Shown: positions 11,364 to 21,381, counted from the stretch's first letter. The stretch: DNA of 64,000 nucleotides from Sulfuricurvum sp. (GCA_030694265.1 JAUXYP010000008.1:289908-353907), one strand, 5' to 3'. Made by a program: numbers and translations. Notes: generated from the letters alone by a model not told the origin.

Positions 11364-11933
11364 ATGAAACGCTCTCTCGAAAAATTTAATCGGCTCGTTG
11401 ATGCATTGCAGCAGCTCCCTACAATCGGACAAAAAACAGCAACCCGTTTGGCATACCATATGGTTATGAATGACAGTTTTGGTGGATTGAAACTCGCTCA
11501 TGCGATTGAAAATGCCATAACAAGTCTTAAAAAGTGTCGTTCTTGTGGTGGAATCAGTGAAGATGAGCTTTGCGCGATTTGCAGTGATGAACGGCGTAAT
11601 CATGAAGTTTTGTGCATTGTTGAAAACGCCAAAGATATTTTGACTTTTGAAGAAAACGGACTTTTTGACGGACGTTATTTTGTTTTGGAATCATTGGAAC
11701 AGCTTAATGCATCGCATTTACGTGATGTGGTTAATAGCGGTATTAAAGAAGTGATTTTTGCTCTTACCCCTTCAATCGCCAATCATGGAATTATCTTATA
11801 TATAGAAGACAAGCTAAGCGGATGTGACGTACGATTTACACGTATTGCGCAGGGAGTTCCAACGGGAGTTAGTTTGGAAAACGTAGACATCTTATCGCTT
11901 ACTAAAGCTATGGAAGATCGCGTCAGTATTTAA
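11364..11933 (+). CDS. recR: recombination protein RecR
   Basis: LQQLPTIGQKTATRLAYH, zinc finger CRSCGGISEDELCAIC, Toprim, RIAQGVPTGVSLENVD. Confidence 0.95.
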   Translation: MKRSLEKFNRLVDALQQLPTIGQKTATRLAYHMVMNDSFGGLKLAHAIENAITSLKKCRSCGGISEDELCAICSDERRNHEVLCIVENAKDILTFEENGLFDGRYFVLESLEQLNASHLRDVVNSGIKEVIFALTPSIANHGIILYIEDKLSGCDVRFTRIAQGVPTGVSLENVDILSLTKAMEDRVSI

Positions 11934-13603
11934 TCTAAACGCTTTTGCAACCAAGGAATATGGAAGCGTTGAGCTTCAACGCCATGAACAACATAATAAA
12001 GCTCGTAATAGTTATTTAGAATGGTTGTAAAGAGGCTCAAGCTTGGTTTACTGCTTGCCAAAAGAATATGATCATATGCCTGGAGTAAAATACTATCATC
12101 GGGCAAAAGTATAAAGTCACCATTCTCACGCTTAATTCCCATAATAACAATTTCTAAATCTTTATTATCTTTGTAAGGATTATTTAGCAATTGCCCAATC
12201 GTTATAGCATACTGCGTACAAAGGCTGTAAAGTGCATGCGTATGGTTAGGATTAACGTGTATTTCTATAAGAGTAGGGCGCTTATTGATTCTTTTGGTGA
12301 TTGATAAAAGTGTATTTTTTATTTCTAGATTCGAAAGTAACTCAAGTTTTTGTATAAAAGGTATTGTTAGCGGTCGGTCAATGTAGTTATATCCGTCAAT
12401 CGCAGCGATCTGATCGAGAATAAAAATTTTATCAACCCGAAGATGGGAAAATAAACTTTTCTCTTCAATTTCATTTTCACGCACGATGGCAAAAATATCG
12501 GGATTTATTCCCCTAGCCGTTGCAATAATTGAGAGATTAATCGCATCATCATTTGTTCCGGCGATAATACAAGCGGCCTGCTCAATACCCGCTTGCATAA
12601 AAAAATCCTTGTCGGAAAAGACTTTTTCATGCAGCTCTCTATTTATGTCTAAATAGGTGTACTCAATATTGTTTTTATCCAATACTCGCTGCAGTGTCTT
12701 ACCAAAGCGTCCTTTAGAACAAACGATGTATTTTCCTGTAGGGAGAATATCACTTTTGCTGACATGAAGATTTCCCCCATGTACCCAATGTAAAAGGTTA
12801 AAAAGATAAGGAGAACGAAGTGCAAAGTCAATGCGTTTGGCAATAATATCAAATATATCAATGACGTGGTCTACACCGATATTGAGTAAATTTTCACTTC
12901 CATGTCTCATACTTGAACGTGAAATGATATTCAGATTTTCATTTAAAATATGTGCACGAACAGCAACTTTGAGATTTAGCTGATCATCGTCAAACATTGT
13001 AACAATAAATTTACAGTTACCTGATTGAACGCCTGATGATTTTAGAACACTGGTCATGGATGCATCGGCAACAATCGAGGGAATGGTCGGCATATACAAC
13101 TCGATATCCAGCTGTTCAATTTTTTCCAAACTTTTATCAATGACAACAATACGGTAGAAATTATCATGATTCAGTTGATCAATCAGCAGCTTACTGGCAT
13201 TGTTGTAACCGCAAATGATGATAAAATCCTGCCCTAAACGCCTCACTTTACGTCTGAAGGTATTCATTTTTACCGCATTGATAAATGTCTTTTCTTGAAA
13301 AAGCGCTATGAGGGAACCCAGTGCATAAAACCATGCCGGTACTGTGGTATAGATGGTGATTAAGACAACAATACGCTGTGGGTAACTGAATGGATAAGGA
13401 ATTTCACCAAATCCAATGGTCGTAGCGGTATAGCCGACGATATACATAGCGTCAAAAATTGTAAGATGTGCAGGATTGCCTAGCGCATCGATACCCGGGA
13501 CAAGTGTAAGTAGGAGGACAGGAATAGCATGTGCGAGGTTAAGAACAATGAGGGGTGCCCTCATCTTCCGTAAAAAAAGCCAGATTGACGATTCGTTGTT
13601 CAT
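11930..13603 (-). CDS. potassium channel family protein with two TrkA-N (RCK) regions
   Basis: Pore-like TATTIGFGEIPYPFS, then FIIICGYNNASKLLIDQL and YIVCSKGRFGKTLQRVL Rossmann motifs; Met at 13603 preferred over ORF start 13648 because it avoids overlap with the next gene. Confidence 0.85.
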   Translation of the reverse strand: MNNESSIWLFLRKMRAPLIVLNLAHAIPVLLLTLVPGIDALGNPAHLTIFDAMYIVGYTATTIGFGEIPYPFSYPQRIVVLITIYTTVPAWFYALGSLIALFQEKTFINAVKMNTFRRKVRRLGQDFIIICGYNNASKLLIDQLNHDNFYRIVVIDKSLEKIEQLDIELYMPTIPSIVADASMTSVLKSSGVQSGNCKFIVTMFDDDQLNLKVAVRAHILNENLNIISRSSMRHGSENLLNIGVDHVIDIFDIIAKRIDFALRSPYLFNLLHWVHGGNLHVSKSDILPTGKYIVCSKGRFGKTLQRVLDKNNIEYTYLDINRELHEKVFSDKDFFMQAGIEQAACIIAGTNDDAINLSIIATARGINPDIFAIVRENEIEEKSLFSHLRVDKIFILDQIAAIDGYNYIDRPLTIPFIQKLELLSNLEIKNTLLSITKRINKRPTLIEIHVNPNHTHALYSLCTQYAITIGQLLNNPYKDNKDLEIVIMGIKRENGDFILLPDDSILLQAYDHILLASSKPSLSLFTTILNNYYELYYVVHGVEAQRFHIPWLQKRLD

Positions 13604-13616
13604 AAAGACTGGGTGA

Positions 13617-13994
13617 TTAACGTTTGAGCAAAAGGGTTTCGCCGACAAACAAGGTGACGGAGATGATATTAGCGATCAATGCACCTCCTGATAAAGAAAC
13701 AACAGCCGTAAACAGTTCAGGGGTCATGACACTGGTCATATTGATAACACCCCAAACGACAGCGGCGGCGATGAGTTGCAAATCAGCAACAAAACTGGTT
13801 GCGAGAAGAACAGACCCGGTTTGTGTTTTATCCCCAAGTTTCATAATTGTTGCGATAAGATTAACAACAATGGCAGCAAAAAGCTCGTACACACTGTGAT
13901 ATGCGATAACTTCGATATCACCGATAAAGAATCCAAAGTTAAGCGTAAGCGCTAAAATGATAAAAAAACCGGAAATCACTTTTTCAGAATTCAT
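13617..13994 (-). CDS. conserved small integral membrane protein, paired with K+ channel gene
   Basis: 125 aa, several hydrophobic segments, immediately upstream of the channel gene on the same strand. Confidence 0.7.
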   Translation of the reverse strand: MNSEKVISGFFIILALTLNFGFFIGDIEVIAYHSVYELFAAIVVNLIATIMKLGDKTQTGSVLLATSFVADLQLIAAAVVWGVINMTSVMTPELFTAVVSLSGGALIANIISVTLFVGETLLLKR

Positions 13995-14065
13995 AAAGAA
14001 ACCTCTGCTGTAAAATTGACATATTGTACTTTAATGTTCCTAATATTCACGCAATTGTGACAGCG

Positions 14066-15322
14066 TCAAATGGAAGGTTTTTCTACTGCTTTATTGGCAG
14101 TATCTTTCACTAAACGCAGCAAACCGGCCCCCGTATAAACGTTGCGTGGATTCCAAAGAATCCATCCGCAGCTGCCGAAATCTTCACTTGCGCGGATCTG
14201 ATCACGAATTTCTTGCTCTCCATATACACGGCGATCAAAGGCGTAATCTTTGAAAGCTTGGAGCCATGGACGGTAGCACAAAGCAGAATTACCGGATTTG
14301 GTTAGCGATTTGTCGAGGGAATGCTTCACAATTTCATAATTGGCTTTAACCGGATTCGGATATCCCGGAATTCCTGCATTGAAGCCGCTTGGATAAAGCA
14401 TAGGGGAGAGGTAATCGACATAAGGTGCGAGGGCATCAACACGCTGACCGATTTCAATATCAGCATCATGCCATCCCACATATCCGAAAATATCGGCAGA
14501 GATAAAGACATTGTACGGAGTTAATCGGGCGCGTGCAGCTTCTAAAAACCCAGCAATGGCTTTAACGCGGTTAGCTTGCGTATTTTCTACTGAAAATTGA
14601 ATTCCTTTGCGGTCGGGAAAGCGAACGTAGTCAAACTGGATTTCGTCAAATCCCATAGAAGCCGTTTCAGCAGCAATATCGATAATGTATTTATGGGCAT
14701 CTTTTTGTGATGCATCAATCCAATACAGTCCTTCTTTATCTGTGAATAGCGTTCCATCACTTTTTTTAACACCCCATTGTGGATAGGCGGTAATAAATGG
14801 GGTGTCTTTAAAGGAGACAATACGGGCAATAACGTAGATATGCTCGTTGTGCAGGTCTGCAACAAATTTTTTCATGTCTTTGAAAAGGATAATCTCTTGT
14901 GCACCGATTTTATTGGCAACAGGATTGGCGGTTTTAAAGGCTATTTGTCCACGATCCATTTTGATATCGATGACCAGAGCATTAATCTCGGTTGAGTGAA
15001 TCAATCGTTTGGCATTACCCATGATTTTACCGCTGGTAGCACCGAAACTTGACAGATACAGTGCTTTAGGGATAAAACGGTTTAAATACATTCTTCCGCC
15101 GCTCTTGTAAAACTTGCGATCGTATCCTATAGCACGTACGCCAATCCTAGGAGAAGTAGGCACAGTAAAGCTACCATTGATGTCAGTACGGTATTCTTTG
15201 CCATTTGCGATAACGATGGCATCTTGAATCGGTTTTGAATTTGCTTTGTCATACACGGTTCCGCTGATCATAGCGCCCCATGATAATGTAATTATTGCTG
15301 CTAATAGAGCTAATGCCTTCAA
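14066..15322 (-). CDS. putative glycoside hydrolase (DUF4015-like) with N-terminal carboxypeptidase-regulatory-like domain
   Basis: Signal peptide; GTVYDKANSKPIQDAIVIANGKEYRTDINGSFTVPT; TIM-barrel-like MGFDEIQFDYVRFPDRKG, DALAPYVDYLSPMLYPSGF, ILWNPRNVYT. Confidence 0.8.
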   Translation of the reverse strand: MKALALLAAIITLSWGAMISGTVYDKANSKPIQDAIVIANGKEYRTDINGSFTVPTSPRIGVRAIGYDRKFYKSGGRMYLNRFIPKALYLSSFGATSGKIMGNAKRLIHSTEINALVIDIKMDRGQIAFKTANPVANKIGAQEIILFKDMKKFVADLHNEHIYVIARIVSFKDTPFITAYPQWGVKKSDGTLFTDKEGLYWIDASQKDAHKYIIDIAAETASMGFDEIQFDYVRFPDRKGIQFSVENTQANRVKAIAGFLEAARARLTPYNVFISADIFGYVGWHDADIEIGQRVDALAPYVDYLSPMLYPSGFNAGIPGYPNPVKANYEIVKHSLDKSLTKSGNSALCYRPWLQAFKDYAFDRRVYGEQEIRDQIRASEDFGSCGWILWNPRNVYTGAGLLRLVKDTANKAVEKPSI

Positions 15323-15429
15323 TGCTTTTCCCTCGAGGTAATTTCAGTCGCGTAATCGTAGCGAAAAAATCGTCATTCTAAGCATAAAAATGGTAAAATC
15401 TATATTAATTATAAGAAAAAGAGAAAAAT

Positions 15430-16761
15430 ATGCCTTTTACGCAACTAAACCAACAGCTTCGCACTAATTTACAAACTTTAGAGCACACAACCGCCACCCC
15501 AATTCAGGTCAAGGCAATTCCCCTTATTTTACGCGGTCGAGATATTATGGGGGCTGCCCAAACAGGTACAGGAAAAACAGCGGCCTATACCTTACCGATT
15601 TTACAAATGATGTCGAGTTCCGAGGCCGGTGAGCTTGCAAGAGTACGGGCATTGGTCCTAGTACCGACGCGTGAGCTTTCAGCGCAAATCACTCAAGCAA
15701 TACGCTCGTACGCAATGGAAACGGAATTGAGAATTTTGAACATTGCCGGCGGGATGAATATGTCCAAGCAAATTGCCTCCTTAGATAAAGGGGTGGATAT
15801 CATCATCGCTACGCCTGGTCGTCTCATTGAGCTTAACAAGCAAGGGTCTATTCCACTGTCAAAAATACAATTTTTGGTATTGGATGAAGCGGATACGATT
15901 TTGGACATGGGATTCATCAGAGAAGTAGAACAAATTATTGATTTACTCCCGATCAAACGTCAAACGATCCTTTTTTCAGCAACGATGACACCATCCGTAA
16001 AGCGATTGAGTGAAAAAATACTGAATAAGCCTCTTCTCGTAGAGATTGACAATCTCTCCCCTGCGGACGCTACTATTCGTCAGATTGTTCATCCCGTTGA
16101 GATGGAGCAAAAGAGTGAACTGTTGGCGTATTTAATCGGTTCAAACAACTATCCGCAAGTGCTCGTCTTTACACGAACAAAAGTTGCAGCTGATGAAGTG
16201 AGTACGTATTTGCGTGAGAGTGGGCTGGAATGTGCAACGATTCATGGAGACAAAAAACACGGTGCGCGCGATAAAGCACTCAAAGATTTTAGATCAGGTG
16301 CAATTAAAATCCTCGTAGCGACAGATATCGCGGCACGTGGACTGGATATCGATGATTTAGGTGTGGTAATCAATTATGACATTCCACATGTCAGCAGCGA
16401 TTATATTCACCGTATAGGACGTACAGGGCGTGCAGGTAAAGCGGGTATCGCTATTACCCTTCTTTCCTCCAAAGAGCATATCTCATGGAAAAAAATTGAG
16501 ACGATGCTGGGTAAAAAACCGGAACAGATCATTGTTGAGGGATTTATACCGCCAGTAGCCCTTGAGGGGAAAAAAACGCACGGTAAGAGTATGAGCAAAG
16601 ACGGTGAGAAAAAAGGTAAAACAGCAGGAGCATTTGGTAACAAACGTAAAAAAGAGCCTGTTCAGAGTAAATTTGTAGGGAAAAGAGGGCCAAGAGCGGT
16701 TCGCGAAGAGCCTGTGGCCCAGAAGAAAGCTGCTCCTAAAAAATGGGGCAAGAAAAAATAA
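15430..16761 (+). CDS. DEAD/DEAH box RNA helicase (RhlE-like)
   Basis: AQTGTGKTAAYTLP, LDEADTILDMGF, SATMTPS, HRIGRTGRAGKAG; basic Lys-rich C-terminal tail. Confidence 0.93.
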   Translation: MPFTQLNQQLRTNLQTLEHTTATPIQVKAIPLILRGRDIMGAAQTGTGKTAAYTLPILQMMSSSEAGELARVRALVLVPTRELSAQITQAIRSYAMETELRILNIAGGMNMSKQIASLDKGVDIIIATPGRLIELNKQGSIPLSKIQFLVLDEADTILDMGFIREVEQIIDLLPIKRQTILFSATMTPSVKRLSEKILNKPLLVEIDNLSPADATIRQIVHPVEMEQKSELLAYLIGSNNYPQVLVFTRTKVAADEVSTYLRESGLECATIHGDKKHGARDKALKDFRSGAIKILVATDIAARGLDIDDLGVVINYDIPHVSSDYIHRIGRTGRAGKAGIAITLLSSKEHISWKKIETMLGKKPEQIIVEGFIPPVALEGKKTHGKSMSKDGEKKGKTAGAFGNKRKKEPVQSKFVGKRGPRAVREEPVAQKKAAPKKWGKKK

Positions 16762-17643
16762 TTAATTAGACCGATTGTCACTTTTTCGTTGCGGTCGGCT
16801 GAAATAGTTATAAAATCCTGTCCCGATGATTAAGAGGGTAACCCCTACGATGAGATAAAAAGCATTGATGATTTTACTGTAATCATCGAGAACAATTTTA
16901 AAGACGGCCATCAGCGATTCAATCGAGAGTGCAATTATAATGGACGTAAGAAATTTACTTAATATTTTACTTTGAATTTCATTAGCAGGATCAAGGGTTT
17001 TGAAAAGGACTTCATTTTCGATCATCGTTTTTGAGAGATCGTAAATTGCCAATCCAATCGTAATAGAGATAACTGAGGTGAAAATTTCATGCAGTATTTC
17101 GCTGCTGTTAAAAGAGAGTAATACCACTTTCCCAAAAATAAAACCTCCATACAAAATCAGGAATACGGAAACCAATCCAAGCAATAAGCTCCCACCTCCC
17201 ATCACCACTTTGTTCACTTTTTCAAATAGGCTGTTATGCTCGATTAATCGGAGCTCTTCAAGCAGTTTGAGCATATCGAAATCGACAACGAGAAAGTGAT
17301 CTTTTTCTTGTTTGATAGCTGTTACGGACGGCATCCCCGTGATATTGTGCAAATAGGGGTTGGTAATATAAATCGCCTCGTTGTCGAAGATTAATCCTTG
17401 AAAATAAAAAGTTTTATTCTTGCCGACTCTATTCGTATCAGAATATTTTCGTCCGTAATCGGGAGTAATCTGTATAAAGTCACGACTGATTGCATAGATA
17501 ACCTCTGCTGCTTTTTCCGTTTCAAAAAAACGCTGCAAATTTTTAGCTTCTAACGTAGTTGTTGCAAAATTTTCGAGGTTCTGCCGAAGATAAAACTGAA
17601 TACTATTTTTGTTTTCAGTGTATAAAGAGATTAAACGTCTCAT
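16762..17643 (-). CDS. membrane protein with N-terminal PDC/Cache-like sensory region and no recognisable output domain
   Basis: About 293 aa; soluble N-terminal half followed by four hydrophobic segments. Confidence 0.55.
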   Translation of the reverse strand: MRRLISLYTENKNSIQFYLRQNLENFATTTLEAKNLQRFFETEKAAEVIYAISRDFIQITPDYGRKYSDTNRVGKNKTFYFQGLIFDNEAIYITNPYLHNITGMPSVTAIKQEKDHFLVVDFDMLKLLEELRLIEHNSLFEKVNKVVMGGGSLLLGLVSVFLILYGGFIFGKVVLLSFNSSEILHEIFTSVISITIGLAIYDLSKTMIENEVLFKTLDPANEIQSKILSKFLTSIIIALSIESLMAVFKIVLDDYSKIINAFYLIVGVTLLIIGTGFYNYFSRPQRKSDNRSN

Positions 17644-17757
17644 AGGTTCTCCTTTCTGCAGAGAATGACAGAGTGAATATCTATTTAGTTAATTTTTACT
17701 CCAAATAACCTAAAAATGGATTACGAAAGTTATATTAGTTGTATAACATAAAGTGAA

Positions 17758-18633
17758 TTATGTCAATGGCATAACGATGGGGTTAAATGCCTTAGAGGAT
17801 ATGATTGCCTTTGCTCCTACACTCAAAACACTTGCCTCTTTTTGACTCACAACCGCTTTTATAATACTGTTTCCTGTCAATAGGGTTATTAAATAGACAG
17901 GGTGATCGTATTGGATTGATAATACCTCACCTATCAACTGAAGCTTACCGCTGAGCGTTTGAGGACTAAAAAACTCCATAGGAGGGCAGACACGGGTGAT
18001 TTTTCCAGACTCAATCCCAGCTAGTCGATCGGAGAGTTTGACCGTTTCGGCGATGTCATGACTCACAAGCAGGGTCGTTACGACCAGACGTTTATGAACG
18101 AGGGCAAGTTCGTCTTGGAGCTTTTGACGCATGGAAGGATCAAGTGCCGAGAGGGGTTCATCCAGCAGGAGAATCTTTGGACGGCGAACCAATGCGCGGG
18201 CAAGGGCAACACGTTGTTTCTGCCCACCTGATAACGTAGCAGGGAGACGATTGCTAAGAGCGGTAAGTTCGATGAGTTCGATAAGTTCATCGACATTATG
18301 ACGTTGTTCGGGTGTTTGTGCAGCAAAGAGAAGATTCTCACGTACGCTCATCGTCGGGAAGAGAGCGTAGTCTTGGAAGACAAAGCCGATACTGCGTTTT
18401 TGGGGCGGAAGATTGATCTTTTTAGCGCTGTCAAACCATACCTCTCCATCCACCACTATTTTCCCGCTATCGGGTCTCTCCAATCCTGCGATTAAGCGCA
18501 TCAGCGTTGTTTTACCTGCACCTGAGGGGCCAAAGAGGGTGAGAAATTCTCCATCATTGATGGTAAGTTCGAAATGGGCGTTGATGGAGCCCTCAGCGGT
18601 ATCAAGACGCTTGGTAATATTAACTACTATCAT
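17758..18633 (-). CDS. modC: molybdate ABC transporter ATP-binding protein
   Basis: FGPSGAGKTTLMR, LSGGQKQRVALARALVRRPKILLLDEPLSALD; adjacent to modB, Mop and modA. Confidence 0.93.
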   Translation of the reverse strand: MIVVNITKRLDTAEGSINAHFELTINDGEFLTLFGPSGAGKTTLMRLIAGLERPDSGKIVVDGEVWFDSAKKINLPPQKRSIGFVFQDYALFPTMSVRENLLFAAQTPEQRHNVDELIELIELTALSNRLPATLSGGQKQRVALARALVRRPKILLLDEPLSALDPSMRQKLQDELALVHKRLVVTTLLVSHDIAETVKLSDRLAGIESGKITRVCPPMEFFSPQTLSGKLQLIGEVLSIQYDHPVYLITLLTGNSIIKAVVSQKEASVLSVGAKAIISSKAFNPIVMPLT

Positions 18634-19307
18634 CGGATTCCTCCGAGCGATTTTTTGTTGAGAGTGTAGACGAGCAGCAGTATCGCAAACGTCACCACAA
18701 AGAGGGTGAGGGCGTATTGGTGTGCCATGGCGTAGTTGAGCGATTCAACCTCGTCATAGATCGCGATCGAGGCGACACGGGTTTCTCCGGGGATATTACC
18801 GCCGATCATGAGGATAACCCCGAACTCCCCTACGGTATGGGCGAATGCGAGGACGATGCCTGAAATGAGACCGTGACGGATAGAGGGGAGGGTAACCCGT
18901 ATCATTGTCTCCAGCTTCGATTTTCCCAGAGTATAAGAAGCTTCGAAAATGGAGTGGGGAACTTGGGTGAGAGCCGACTGGATAGGATGAACCATAAACG
19001 GCAAGCTAAAGAGGACAGAGCCTATCACCAGCCCCTCAAAACTAAACGCCAATCGGATACCATGCTCTATTAAAAAACTCCCGATGGCAGAGGCAGGGCT
19101 AAACGCGAGGAGGAGATAAAACCCAAGTACCGAAGGGGGCAACACGAGTGGCATAGAAACGACGGTTTCGATGATGCTTTTGAATCGCATTTTGCTAAAG
19201 ACCAAAAACGCGGCAAGAGGGATTCCGATGAGAAGCAGTATCAGCGTCGTAACGGTAGCAAGTTTAAACGTCAATGCCATTGTGGCTAAAAATTCAGATT
19301 CCATCAT
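18630..19307 (-). CDS. modB: molybdate ABC transporter permease
   Basis: Multi-TM permease with EASYTLGKSKLETMIRVTLPSIRHGLISGIVLAFAHTVGEFGVILMIGGNIPGETRV typical of ModB. Confidence 0.94.
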   Translation of the reverse strand: MMESEFLATMALTFKLATVTTLILLLIGIPLAAFLVFSKMRFKSIIETVVSMPLVLPPSVLGFYLLLAFSPASAIGSFLIEHGIRLAFSFEGLVIGSVLFSLPFMVHPIQSALTQVPHSIFEASYTLGKSKLETMIRVTLPSIRHGLISGIVLAFAHTVGEFGVILMIGGNIPGETRVASIAIYDEVESLNYAMAHQYALTLFVVTFAILLLVYTLNKKSLGGIR

Positions 19308-19695
19308 GACCTCTCAGTAGTGATATTTCACTGGGTTGAACCATCCAACTTACGGTATTGCCTTCAACAATGTTTAGAGTATCAAAGGTTACGGTTGGCA
19401 CCAGAGCGGTTACCGTTGTCTCTTGATAGTTTAGAACCACCTCTGAAAGAACAATCCCCTTTTTTATCTCCTGAATGGTCCCCTGCAAGAGGTTGGCGGT
19501 GGTAGGGGTAAAGACTTTCGAGAGGATCACTTCGGTCTCTTTGAACGCCAATGTGACACTGGTATGGAGTAAATCCTCTGCATTGGAGGCTTCAGCGAGG
19601 AGGAGGTGAAACGAATCGTCTCCGACAGTTACGCATATGGAGGAGAGATGCTCGGAAGTCGTGACGGCGGTAATGGTGGCGCTTAGGGTGTTCAT
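19294..19695 (-). CDS. TOBE/Mop-type molybdopterin-binding protein
   Basis: 133 aa with TOBE-like repeats (LQGTIQEIKKGIVLSEVVLNYQETTVTALVP); within the mod operon, overlaps modB start. Confidence 0.75.
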   Translation of the reverse strand: MNTLSATITAVTTSEHLSSICVTVGDDSFHLLLAEASNAEDLLHTSVTLAFKETEVILSKVFTPTTANLLQGTIQEIKKGIVLSEVVLNYQETTVTALVPTVTFDTLNIVEGNTVSWMVQPSEISLLRGHDGI

Positions 19696-19705
19696 AAATC
19701 AGACC

Positions 19706-20455
19706 TTATTTAAGCGCAAAGCCGTATTTTTTCATGATAGCATCTGCTTGGGGTGATTCAAAAACTGAAATAAAAGCACGTGCTGCTTTATTATTTTCAC
19801 CTCGCTTGAGTAGCGCATATCCTTGGAGTATATCTGGATGAGTTTTAGCATCAATCAAACCGAAATTCATCTCTTCAGCGATGATCGGGGCTTTTGCGAT
19901 AGAGATTGCGATGATTCCGACATCCGCTGCACCTGTTTGGACGTATTGGGTTGCTTGTGAGATGTTTTCACCCATAACAAATTTATGTTTGACTTTGTCG
20001 TATAGTCCAAGTGTTTTAAGTGCAGCGACGGCAGCTTGACCGTAGGGAGCATGTTCAGGATTGGCTATGGCAATTTTTTTGATTTTATCCGTTGCTAATA
20101 TGGAGAGATTATTGACGGGGATATTAGATGATTTTAGTGACATAAGACCGACACGACCCAATGCGTATGGTTTTACATTACCAACTGCAAATCCTTTTTC
20201 TTTCAGTTCTTTAGGATAATTCATATCAGCAGCAAAATAGGCATCATAAGGTGCACCGTTTTGAATCTGTGTCAATGCTTTACCGCTTGAGCCAAACTGA
20301 AAATTAATGGTTTCATTGGGATATTTTTTTTCACAGAGGATTTTTATCTCTTTGAACGCATACTGAAGATCCGATGCGGCGGCAATGTTGGCAGTGTCGG
20401 CAAAGACAACTGAAGCAGTTGCAACGAGTGAGAGGAGAAGAGTAGAGAACTTCAT
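19706..20455 (-). CDS. modA: molybdate ABC transporter substrate-binding protein
   Basis: Signal peptide; NIAAASDLQYAFKEI, FQFGSSGKALTQIQNGAPYDAYFAADM. Confidence 0.94.
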   Translation of the reverse strand: MKFSTLLLSLVATASVVFADTANIAAASDLQYAFKEIKILCEKKYPNETINFQFGSSGKALTQIQNGAPYDAYFAADMNYPKELKEKGFAVGNVKPYALGRVGLMSLKSSNIPVNNLSILATDKIKKIAIANPEHAPYGQAAVAALKTLGLYDKVKHKFVMGENISQATQYVQTGAADVGIIAISIAKAPIIAEEMNFGLIDAKTHPDILQGYALLKRGENNKAARAFISVFESPQADAIMKKYGFALK

Positions 20456-20534
20456 GGGAATTCCTTTGTGTCTGTTTTGATATAACGATAAACCAAGCTA
20501 TGCAAAAACGGTTCATAGAAAAATACGACATTCA

Positions 20535-20558
20535 CGTTATGTTTTGTAAGATATAACG
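20535..20558. promoter_or_regulatory. candidate ModE operator CGTTATGTTTTGTAAGATATAACG
   Basis: Inverted CGTTAT...ATAACG with AT-rich arms in the modE-modA intergenic region, resembling the known ModE half-site TATAACG; second half-site GATATAACGATA at about 20479-20490. Confidence 0.6.
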
Positions 20559-20598
20559 AAAGTATAGAAAAATAAACTTAAAAAAAGCCACAGACACG

Positions 20599-21372
20599 TT
20601 AGAGTCCGATAATAATATGCAACGGTGAAATAAGGGTGTAAGCGGTCATACCGACTTCCAAATTACGGAGGCAATCCTGTTTTTCAAGTGCGATGAGAAG
20701 TGTTCCTCCGTTCAATCGTAGTGCGATTTCGATATTATCCCCCGATGATTCCAACGATTCGATTGTGCCTGAGAGGACATTATCGGTTGTGTCGGAAGGG
20801 GGTGTCGAGACTATTTTTATGTCGCTTGACTTGATAATGGCGTAGATATCACATCCGATACTAAGCCCCATATTCTCTACTGATTTAGCGGTGATAGTAG
20901 AGCGGAGGATGTCTGAACCGCTGAGGGCTAGGGTGAGGGTGGAATGCAGACCATTTAGTTTGATAGACGAGAGGGTTGCGGGAAGCTGATTACGTGCGCT
21001 GGTGGTTAGAAAAGTACGGCTGAGTATTCGGGCAAGGCGTTCGGGATCGTTGCCTGCTTCGGAAAAGCGGTCGATAAATTGACGGTGAAGTGCACCCAGA
21101 CGATGGAAAGTTGCAATGAGTTCGCGGGCATAGGGGGTGAGTTTTGTTCCACCGCCTCCACGGCCTCCTGTGAGACGTTCTATCAGAGGCTTATCGGCTA
21201 GAGCATTCATCCCGTTGATACGTTCCCACGCCGCTTTATAGCTCATTTTCATCTCTTTGGCTGCCGCATTGATGGAACCGGTTTGATCGATTTTCTCCAG
21301 CAGTTCAATGCGCCCTGAACCTAAAAAACTTTGCCCCTCTTTGGTAAGCCAAAAACGCCCGTCAATTTTCAA
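20599..21372 (-). CDS. modE: ModE-family transcriptional regulator with two C-terminal TOBE-like regions
   Basis: LLEKIDQTGSINAAAKEMKMSYKAAWERINGMN and RLTGGRGGGGTKLTPYARELI are characteristic of ModE. Confidence 0.92.
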   Translation of the reverse strand: MKIDGRFWLTKEGQSFLGSGRIELLEKIDQTGSINAAAKEMKMSYKAAWERINGMNALADKPLIERLTGGRGGGGTKLTPYARELIATFHRLGALHRQFIDRFSEAGNDPERLARILSRTFLTTSARNQLPATLSSIKLNGLHSTLTLALSGSDILRSTITAKSVENMGLSIGCDIYAIIKSSDIKIVSTPPSDTTDNVLSGTIESLESSGDNIEIALRLNGGTLLIALEKQDCLRNLEVGMTAYTLISPLHIIIGL

Positions 21373-21381
21373 AAGGGTTCT

